Below, in pieces: positions 1-4,846 of a DNA stretch of 19,004 nucleotides. Made by a program: the position numbers and the translations under genes. This stretch comes from CAYURP01 sp964447175 (GTDB lineage: Bacteria; Zixibacteria; MSB-5A5; SM23-73-2): the NCBI GenBank assembly GCA_964447175.1, contig CAYURP010000052.1:1-19004 (forward strand), read 5' to 3'. Positions within the stretch are counted from its first letter, which is position 1. The number at the start of each line of letters is the position of its first letter. The notes under the pieces were generated by a model. The model ran no database searches. It saw only the letters and a program-made list of their open reading frames with translations, and was not told the DNA's origin.

Positions 1-25
1 CGCGGTGTGTTTAATGTATCGTAGC

Positions 26-46
26 CCCACCTTGCCTCAAGGTGGG
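26..46. repeat. Palindrome, 9-bp stem CCCACCTTG/CAAGGTGGG
   Basis: CCCACCTTG (26-34), a 3-nt loop, then CAAGGTGGG (38-46). A near copy lies at 897-918 with a 4-nt loop. A degenerate copy, CCCAC/GTGGG, lies at 397-413. The three copies mark the edges of the two cassettes. Confidence 0.8.
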
Positions 47-83
47 AATGAATATTTTCCCAACAGATGGAACATATTTGTAG

Positions 84-105
84 GGACAGGTTTTTAAACC
101 TGTCC
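84..105. repeat. Palindrome, 10-bp stem GGACAGGTTT/AAACCTGTCC, copy 1
   Basis: GGACAGGTTT (84-93), TT, AAACCTGTCC (96-105). The second copy at 587-608 is identical in both arms and has a TC loop. It resembles a dispersed REP-type intergenic palindrome rather than a terminator, because no T-tract follows. Confidence 0.8.
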
Positions 106-192
106 ACTTCCTTACCCTAAAGTAAAACAAACTACAAGTCGAATAATTATATATATGATCTTAGAGGAAAATTCATAAAAGGGGGCTTTTAA

Positions 193-345
193 GTGAATGA
201 ATTATCTTTTGTGATATTAGCCATATCTGTAATAGTTCTGACCTGGGCTCTGGTCCGGGTAAACGAAAAATTGACAATTATTATAAAACGCCTTAAAAAA
301 TTCGAAAACGTTTTTAGCGAAATCAAAAAGTTGAAAAGAACCTGA
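193..345 (+). CDS. Small single-pass membrane protein, copy 1 (50 aa)
   Basis: This GTG-started 50-codon ORF ends in TGA and has a purine-rich AAGGGGG Shine-Dalgarno-like run upstream. Residues 5-22 form one hydrophobic segment (FVILAISVIVLTWALV), followed by a charged, Lys-rich, potentially amphipathic helix (RVNEKL...KRLKKFE...IKKLK). It is 80% identical (40 of 50 residues) to the product of 698-850. The two genes differ by 12 synonymous codons, and in codons 1-27 there are 10 synonymous changes against 1 replacement, which is strong evidence that the protein is translated and selected. The layout (N-terminal membrane helix plus cytoplasmic or coiled helix) recalls truncated DUF948-like proteins, but I do not assign a family or function. 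Confidence 0.7.
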   Translation: MNELSFVILAISVIVLTWALVRVNEKLTIIIKRLKKFENVFSEIKKLKRT

Positions 346-367
346 TCCTCTCGTACTTCTCTATTTT

Positions 368-389
368 AAATTATTATCCTTTACCAGTA
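368..389. repeat. 22-nt tail repeat of the cassette, copy 1
   Basis: The stretch beginning AAATTATTATCCTTTA lies just before the second boundary palindrome. It recurs at 873-894 just before the third palindrome with one mismatch, so the duplicated unit includes sequence downstream of the small ORF. Confidence 0.7.
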
Positions 390-396
390 GCACCAC

Positions 397-413
397 CCCA
401 CTCCAAAGGTGGG
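397..413. repeat. Degenerate boundary palindrome CCCAC/GTGGG, copy 2
   Basis: CCCAC (397-401) and GTGGG (409-413) keep the outer part of the 9-bp palindrome seen at 26-46 and 897-918; the inner stem has decayed. It is followed by the 31-nt direct repeat (411-441), exactly as the first copy is. Confidence 0.65.
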
Positions 414-476
414 AATGAAGATTTTCCCAACAGATGAAACAGATCAACAGGAAACATCGGTAGCACACCTTGTCTT

Positions 477-558
477 CCCGCCAACGGCGGGATAATCACA
501 GGTTGGGACAACCTGTGATACCGTATTATGGTTTTGGAGTGTCAAGCTTCAGCTTGAC
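477..558. repeat. Cluster of three palindromes specific to the second cassette
   Basis: Three perfect inverted repeats lie in 82 nt: CCCGCC-aac-GGCGGG (477-491), the 11-bp stem ATCACAGGTTG-gga-CAACCTGTGAT (495-519) and GTCAAGCT-tc-AGCTTGAC (541-558). None has a T-tract. They account for most of the extra length of cassette 2 over cassette 1 and look like stacked insertions of short palindromic elements. Confidence 0.7.
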
Positions 559-586
559 CATTAGATTTCAAGATATCATAATGTAG

Positions 587-608
587 GGACAGGTTTTCAA
601 ACCTGTCC
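587..608. repeat. Palindrome, 10-bp stem GGACAGGTTT/AAACCTGTCC, copy 2
   Basis: GGACAGGTTT (587-596), TC, AAACCTGTCC (599-608). It is preceded by GTAG and followed by a CCCTAAAGTA motif (617-626), as in copy 1. Confidence 0.8.
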
Positions 609-697
609 ATATCACCACCCTAAAGTATGAGAAAACCTATGTCGAAAATTAAATATATGCCTTTATTAAGTAAAATTAGGCAAAAGGGGATTTACAA

Positions 698-850
698 GTG
701 AATGAACTCTCTTTTGTTATATTAGCTTTATCTGTGATAGTCCTAACCTGGGCATTGGTCCGGGTAAACGAGAAATTAGACCATGCCATAAAACGCCTTA
801 AAAAATTCGAAGACCTATTCAGTAAAATCAAAAGATTGAAAGGACCCTAA
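698..850 (+). CDS. Small single-pass membrane protein, copy 2 (50 aa)
   Basis: This GTG-started 50-codon ORF ends in TAA, with AAAAGGGGA upstream as a ribosome-binding candidate. The hydrophobic segment (residues 5-22) and the following RVNEKL are conserved with copy 1 apart from one Ile-to-Leu change. The replacements cluster in the basic tail (residues 28-30, 39-40, 43, 46, 49-50), where polarity is mostly kept. Many synonymous differences together with identical length argue for a real gene. The function is unknown. It would sit in the cytoplasmic membrane with a basic helix on one side, and the Arg/Lys after the helix suggest that side is cytoplasmic. It is not obviously linked to the ECF sigma gene that starts 238 nt downstream. 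Confidence 0.7.
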   Translation: MNELSFVILALSVIVLTWALVRVNEKLDHAIKRLKKFEDLFSKIKRLKGP

Positions 851-896
851 TCTCCTCTCGTTAATTTTTTCCAAATTATTATCCTTTATCAGTAAC

Positions 897-918
897 CCCA
901 CCTTGCCCTCAAGGTGGG
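897..918. repeat. Palindrome, 9-bp stem CCCACCTTG/CAAGGTGGG, copy 3
   Basis: CCCACCTTG (897-905), a 4-nt loop, CAAGGTGGG (910-918). It closes the second small-ORF cassette. The rest of the gap up to the sigma gene (919-1087) holds only a small CCCG-aaa-CGGG hairpin (947-957) and promoter-like motifs. Confidence 0.75.
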
Positions 919-1059
919 TCTAATCGATTATATGGTTGTGTAAATCCCCGAAACGGGTCTTGACGACAATTCCACCCCCAAGATATCAAAACTAAATAGG
1001 CGTTAACCTGGGTAAGTGGTTTTCGTATATTAATAAAGGGTTTTCCGATGTCATAAGTG

Positions 1060-1088
1060 GGAACTATTGGAACCCTGGATTGTATAAA
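1060..1088 (+). promoter_or_regulatory. Possible ECF-type promoter in front of the sigma gene
   Basis: GGAACT (1060-1065), 17 nt, TATAAA (1083-1088). The GGAAC -35 is the hallmark of many ECF-sigma promoters and would give autoregulation. If it is used, the start point falls near 1094, inside the annotated frame, which would favour the in-frame ATG at 1130 for that transcript. A weak sigma-70-like alternative, TTGACG (960-965) with an ATATCA-like -10 near 983, lies further upstream. Both are motif calls only. Confidence 0.3.
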
Positions 1089-1723
1089 TGAATGAGAAAA
1101 AGAAAGAGAATTCGGGAAAGGCCGAGTCGATGCCTAATGGACCCTCGGACCAGGACCTGATGAGGAATGTGCTTGCCGGTGATATGAAAGCCTTTGAATG
1201 CCTGGTCGATAGATATAAAGTTAAACTCTTTAACCTGATCCTCAGAATGCTGGGGAACAAAGAGGAGACGGAGGATATCTTGCAGGAAACCTTTTTGAGA
1301 GTTTATCGGGAGCGGGAATCCTATGATTTCGCCTACCAGTTCTCCACCTGGATCTATACCATTGTCCTGAATTTGACCAAAAATGAGCTCCGAAAAAGGA
1401 AAAGATTCACCTTTCTGGGGATTGACCTTTTCTCCAACCGCCGGGAATTCGCAGTGGAAAGCGTGGGTAATCCCAATGGAATCAGCCTGTTTTTGGAAAA
1501 AGCCATTGCCTCTCTCCCTGAAAAATATAAATCAGCCTTTCTATTAAGGGATATGAACCATTTGTCTTATGAAGAGATAGCACAATCTCTGGAAGTGCCT
1601 ATGGGCACAGTTAAATCCAGGGTAAACCGGGCCCGAAGCATCTTGAGAAGAAAGCTTAAGCCAAAGATGGAGGAATACTATGAATTGTCGAAAAGTCAGG
1701 CAATTCCTCTGGAACTATCTTGA
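1088..1723 (+). CDS. RNA polymerase ECF-type sigma factor (RpoE-like)
   Basis: Alternative sigma factor that would direct RNA polymerase to an envelope- or stress-related regulon. The length (211 aa) and two-domain structure fit the ECF group. Region 2 spans about residues 36-105, with the DILQETFLRVY signature at 63-73 and FSTWIYTIVLN at 85-95. Region 4 spans about 134-190, with LPEKYKSAFLLRD and the helix-turn-helix YEEIAQSLEVPMGTVKSR. The first 15-20 residues are polar and poorly conserved. ATG 1088 has no good ribosome-binding site. The in-frame ATG at 1130 (residue 15) has GGAAAGG upstream and is a realistic alternative start. The 3' end overlaps the anti-sigma gene by 44 nt in another frame, so the two are cotranscribed and probably translationally coupled. 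The family is certain; the regulon is unknown. Confidence 0.93.
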   Translation: MNEKKKENSGKAESMPNGPSDQDLMRNVLAGDMKAFECLVDRYKVKLFNLILRMLGNKEETEDILQETFLRVYRERESYDFAYQFSTWIYTIVLNLTKNELRKRKRFTFLGIDLFSNRREFAVESVGNPNGISLFLEKAIASLPEKYKSAFLLRDMNHLSYEEIAQSLEVPMGTVKSRVNRARSILRRKLKPKMEEYYELSKSQAIPLELS

Positions 1724-2327
1724 TAATGATATAGATCAAAAATCAAAAGAGGATATAGAATCTCATCTCAAGGAATGCTCCAAATGCGCTATGGAGATGG
1801 CAGAACTTGACAAGCTCAGAGAAATCTTTGGTAAAACTGAGGTCTTGAGACCCTCACCTGATTTCAACAGGAAGCTGCTAAATAGAATCCATACAGAAAC
1901 TTACACGGCTCGACCTGAAGGAATAATTAAACCAAAACCATCATTCTCCTGGAGATGGGCTTTTGCTAGCCTGGCTGTTGGAATAGTGGTGGTGTTTTTA
2001 GTGATTTTTTATCAGAATATTTTCAATTCTCAGGGCTCTAAACCCACTGTTTCCGAGATGCCAGCATTAACTGAAATAGACAAGGCGGAAACCCGGGAGG
2101 AGTTGCCTGAGAGAACAGAATATACGAGAGATACCAGATTTGTAATGGACAATCTAAGGACTGCTCAGCTGAAAAGGATTGAGGATTACAGATTGAGACA
2201 ATCGGATATGGCTCATTTTATAATGGAAAGCATTCCATCCTCCCAGATGCAAACAAGAAGAAGTTCAAATCAATTTGTAATGCCCGTGGTCTCTACCCGG
2301 ACCATAAAACAAAAGAGCAGTTTTTAA
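1680..2327 (+). CDS. Zinc-finger (zf-HC2/ZAS) membrane anti-sigma factor
   Basis: Anti-sigma factor predicted to hold the upstream ECF sigma factor at the cytoplasmic membrane. The cytoplasmic N-terminus has the ZAS ligands C3, H29, C33 and C36 (H-x3-C-x2-C within SHLKECSKC). One transmembrane helix spans about residues 93-111 (FASLAVGIVVVFLVIFY), followed by a roughly 100-residue extracytoplasmic, charged tail with no family I recognise. The start ATG at 1680 lies inside the sigma gene and has GGAGG at 1669-1673, 6 nt upstream. Gene order and the ZAS motif make the partnership with the upstream sigma factor very likely. The release signal is not visible. Classical systems use regulated proteolysis, but the HtrA-like neighbour here lacks a complete triad. 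Confidence 0.9.
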   Translation: MNCRKVRQFLWNYLDNDIDQKSKEDIESHLKECSKCAMEMAELDKLREIFGKTEVLRPSPDFNRKLLNRIHTETYTARPEGIIKPKPSFSWRWAFASLAVGIVVVFLVIFYQNIFNSQGSKPTVSEMPALTEIDKAETREELPERTEYTRDTRFVMDNLRTAQLKRIEDYRLRQSDMAHFIMESIPSSQMQTRRSSNQFVMPVVSTRTIKQKSSF

Positions 2328-2338
2328 AGGAGGTTTAA

Positions 2339-3676
2339 ATGAATGTAAAATTGATAATGACTTTAATTCTGGTGATACTTCTATCTTTCCTGTTTACCTA
2401 CATTGTTAACTCAGCTTTTGCCCAGGAAAATGTTTTACAGTCTCTGGAGAAAAGCATTACCTCTTTGGTTGAATCTACTAAACCATCTTTAGTTACCATA
2501 GAGGGTGAAGTCCGCACGTTTCCACCTGGAGTGTTTTCTTATTTCCCCAAGAGCTTGAAGGATACTTTATATTTCGCTCCAAGTTTCGTTGGGTCAGGTC
2601 TGATTTACAGTCCGGATGGATATATCCTTACTACCACCAGCGTGGTGCAGGGAATGGATCGGCTCATGGTGGTTATGCCCAATGGTAAAAGATCAGAGGC
2701 AAAGCTGGTGGGCACAGATGATCAGTCCAATATAGCTGTTTTGAAGGTTGATGCTGGAAGTCTTAAACCGGCGAAATGGGGAGATTCGGATAAGGTCAAA
2801 CCCGGTTCCTGGGTAACTGTGGTCGGCAATTCCTATGGCCTTCCTACTGCGGTTTCATTTGGGGTGGTCAATGGAGTCAGGGAGGACGGGTTCATCCAGA
2901 TGAGCGTAAATGTCAGCCCGGGCAACAGCGGAGGTCCGGTTTTAAGCACTGATGGCTCTGTGGTGGGACTGGTCTCAGCCAGATTAGCAGAGCAATCTTA
3001 TATGGACGCCACATGGTTGTTCAATGAAGCTAATAAGCAGAGAAGTACTCTTATTATCCCGGCCCGGGAGATAGACTTGCCCAGCTCCGGCATAAGCTTA
3101 GCCATCCCCATAAACAAGGCTAAATCCACAGCCGTAAAGATAATCAAATATGGAACAATCCAGCAAGGTTATTTAGGGATCTATCCAGAGGATACTGAGG
3201 AAGGTGTCCTGATAGTTGAAGTGTTGGAAAATACGCCGGCTGATAAAGCCGGGCTGAAAAATGGAGATGTCATTATTGAATATGACGGGGAAAAAATAAG
3301 AACTGAGAAGCAGCTTAGAAAACTCATCGCAGATACCCAACCCGAAGAGACTGTGAAGATAATTGTAAATCGGAAAGATAAGACAGAAAGCATACTTGCA
3401 AAGATTGGCAGAGCCGAGCCCCTGTATGGAAAGCTTACCGATAAACTCCGAGCCCTTCCCCCTGTAGTCCCGAATGTAGATTTAGAGGTACCTGATGTCC
3501 CGGAACTGGATTTCTATTATGAAGCGCAAGATTATAAAGATACTCAAAAAGCATATCAGGATGAAATAAGTAAGCTAAAAGAAGAAATTAGAAAAATCAG
3601 CCTGGAGATGGAAAGGCTTTCTAAGGAAATTCAGAAAGCCAAAGAAGCTCAAGAAAAAACTGAGGAAAAACGCTAA
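2339..3676 (+). CDS. HtrA/DegP-like PDZ protein with degenerate catalytic triad (probable pseudoprotease)
   Basis: Periplasmic trypsin-fold protein of the HtrA family. Residues 1-28 are a signal peptide or anchor (likely cleavage AFA|QE). The protease-like domain covers about 45-265, one PDZ domain about 272-355, and a charged coiled coil about 398-440. In HtrA proteins the catalytic His lies in a TNNHVV motif; here it is TTTSVV (Ser101). The Asp of SDIAL is Asn131 (SNIAV). The serine motif GNSGGP is intact (Ser197). I found no histidine anywhere in the 445 residues, so a Ser-His-Asp triad cannot form. AGGAGG at 2328-2333 gives a strong start. It sits 11 nt after the anti-sigma gene and ends at a terminator, so it belongs to that operon. 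A chaperone, scaffold or sensor role is inferred. Confidence 0.88.
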   Translation: MNVKLIMTLILVILLSFLFTYIVNSAFAQENVLQSLEKSITSLVESTKPSLVTIEGEVRTFPPGVFSYFPKSLKDTLYFAPSFVGSGLIYSPDGYILTTTSVVQGMDRLMVVMPNGKRSEAKLVGTDDQSNIAVLKVDAGSLKPAKWGDSDKVKPGSWVTVVGNSYGLPTAVSFGVVNGVREDGFIQMSVNVSPGNSGGPVLSTDGSVVGLVSARLAEQSYMDATWLFNEANKQRSTLIIPAREIDLPSSGISLAIPINKAKSTAVKIIKYGTIQQGYLGIYPEDTEEGVLIVEVLENTPADKAGLKNGDVIIEYDGEKIRTEKQLRKLIADTQPEETVKIIVNRKDKTESILAKIGRAEPLYGKLTDKLRALPPVVPNVDLEVPDVPELDFYYEAQDYKDTQKAYQDEISKLKEEIRKISLEMERLSKEIQKAKEAQEKTEEKR

Positions 3677-3700
3677 CACAACTTGATATTTACCCGTTTA

Positions 3701-3735
3701 AATCGCCTTAGCTCAAGCTGAGGCGATTTTTATTT
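3701..3735 (+). terminator. Rho-independent terminator of the sigma operon
   Basis: A 12-bp stem with one G-T wobble (AATCGCCTTAGC at 3701-3712, loop TCAA, GCTGAGGCGATT at 3717-3728) is followed directly by TTTTTATTTATT. It lies 25 nt after the HtrA-like stop codon and separates that operon from the radical SAM gene. Confidence 0.92.
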
Positions 3736-3785
3736 ATTGACTAAATTATTAGAATAGTTATTATTTAGAAAAGTTGAGTGTTAAG

Positions 3786-4703
3786 ATGAATCTGAAAGGC
3801 ATACATTTTCTGTTATCCTATCAGTGCACTTCAGAGTGCGACCATTGTTTTGTCTGGGGAAGCCCCTTTTTAAAAGGGACTTTCAACCTCAGGGATATAG
3901 AAACGGTTTTGAAAGAAACCAAAAAATTGAAAAGCATAGAACATGTTTGTTTTGAGGGAGGTGAACCTTTCCTTCACTACCCGATTATGATTCAGTCCCT
4001 TAAAATAGCAAAAAAGATGGGCTACAAGCTGGTAATTGTGACCAATTGCTACTGGGCTACTTCTCTTGATAATGCGGTACAGTGGATTTCCCCTATATTA
4101 GAAATAGGCATAGATGAGATTGATGTATCGACTGATCTTTATCATGGCGAATCGTTAGCTTCTCCAGAAGCGGTCAATGCTATCAAGGTTTTAAAGAGAT
4201 TCAATATTCACTACAACATATTTAGCATAGAAGAGAGCTCGAAATCCGTTAGAAGAAGAATTTCCGGAACCTCCTTTTCCTCTGGTAAAGTAATCTATAA
4301 AGGAAGAGCTGCTGTGGAATTAACCAAAAAGAGCAAAGAGAGAAGTTCGAGTAATTTTGACTGGAAAAAATTTACTGAATGTAAAGAGGAAAATATCGAG
4401 AATCCCTCCAGAGTGCATGTAGATGCCTTAGGATATGTTCACATCTGTCAGGGAATCTCAATAGGCAATTTCAAAAGAAAGTCTTTTTCCAAAATTATCA
4501 AAACTTATAAACCTGAGAAACATCCCATATTAGGTCCGCTTATGGAGGGAGGGCCAGTTCGCCTGGCAGAAAAATATCGTCTCCCCCACCAGGGTAGATA
4601 CAAAGATGCCTGCCACTTCTGTTACAACCTGAGGCTTAGCTTGAGAAAAAGATTTCCCCGGATTCTGGCACCAGACCAGATGTATGGGGAGGGATTAAAT
4701 TGA
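3786..4703 (+). CDS. Radical SAM enzyme with C-terminal cysteine set
   Basis: Cytoplasmic S-adenosylmethionine-cleaving Fe-S enzyme of unknown substrate. Numbering from the upstream TTG at 3774, the 4Fe-4S motif is C18-x3-C22-x2-C25 (CTSECDHC), followed by the SAM-contacting EGGEP at 61-65 and IVTNC at 88-92. The C-terminal third has C203, C225 and a C280-x2-C283 pair, a pattern compatible with a SPASM/Twitch-like auxiliary cluster. I chose ATG 3786 over TTG 3774; neither has a strong ribosome-binding site. The upstream terminator and downstream promoter make it a single-gene unit. No precursor peptide or partner gene is adjacent. Fold and chemistry class are certain; the pathway is not. Confidence 0.87.
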   Translation: MNLKGIHFLLSYQCTSECDHCFVWGSPFLKGTFNLRDIETVLKETKKLKSIEHVCFEGGEPFLHYPIMIQSLKIAKKMGYKLVIVTNCYWATSLDNAVQWISPILEIGIDEIDVSTDLYHGESLASPEAVNAIKVLKRFNIHYNIFSIEESSKSVRRRISGTSFSSGKVIYKGRAAVELTKKSKERSSSNFDWKKFTECKEENIENPSRVHVDALGYVHICQGISIGNFKRKSFSKIIKTYKPEKHPILGPLMEGGPVRLAEKYRLPHQGRYKDACHFCYNLRLSLRKRFPRILAPDQMYGEGLN

Positions 4704-4782
4704 ATCTCCGGAAGTTCTCCCATATAAATATTAACTATCAATTTCGCCCTCATTAAACCAGGAACGTTTTTATGTTTTTCAC

Positions 4783-4811
4783 TTGACCCCCTCTCCCTTC
4801 TTCACTATAAT
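4783..4811 (+). promoter_or_regulatory. Sigma-70-type promoter of the tamB operon
   Basis: TTGACC (4783-4788), exactly 17 nt, TATAAT (4806-4811). A second TATAAT lies at 4814-4819. Transcription would begin near 4818, giving a leader of about 30 nt before ATG 4847. This is the best promoter match in the window together with that of iscR. Confidence 0.8.
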
Positions 4812-4846
4812 CGTATAATCTGTAGTAAGATACCTGTGATGTGGGT

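Larger units (their letters stand above)
26..918. repeat. Tandem duplicated small-ORF cassettes bounded by CCCACC/GGTGGG palindromes
   Basis: Two related cassettes (about 26-396 and 397-896) lie head to tail. Each has, in order, a CCCAC...GTGGG palindrome, a 31-nt direct repeat (44-74 and 411-441, 2 mismatches), a GGACAGGTTT-type palindrome (84-105 and 587-608), a conserved CCCTAAAGTA and TCGAA...ATATATG stretch, a 50-codon ORF (193-345 and 698-850) and a 22-nt tail (368-389 and 873-894, 1 mismatch). A third palindrome (897-918) closes the array. The second cassette is about 130 nt longer because three more palindromes sit at 477-558. I see no transposase. This is the content of the gene-poor first kilobase. 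Confidence 0.8.

Noticed and set aside
26..918. CRISPR-like repeat spacing
   Set aside because: Repeats are few, differ from each other, are not evenly spaced and enclose coding sequence; no cas gene is present.
1..1087. Insertion sequence or integron remnant
   Set aside because: No transposase, integrase or terminal repeats of a known IS are visible; only short palindromes and the duplicated small ORF.
1051..1260. Minus-strand ORF opposite the sigma gene start
   Set aside because: It is antisense to a well-supported ECF sigma gene, has no recognisable domain and no ribosome-binding site.
4704..4782. Small precursor-peptide gene for the radical SAM enzyme
   Set aside because: Only very short frames without a ribosome-binding site occur between the radical SAM stop and the tamB promoter.
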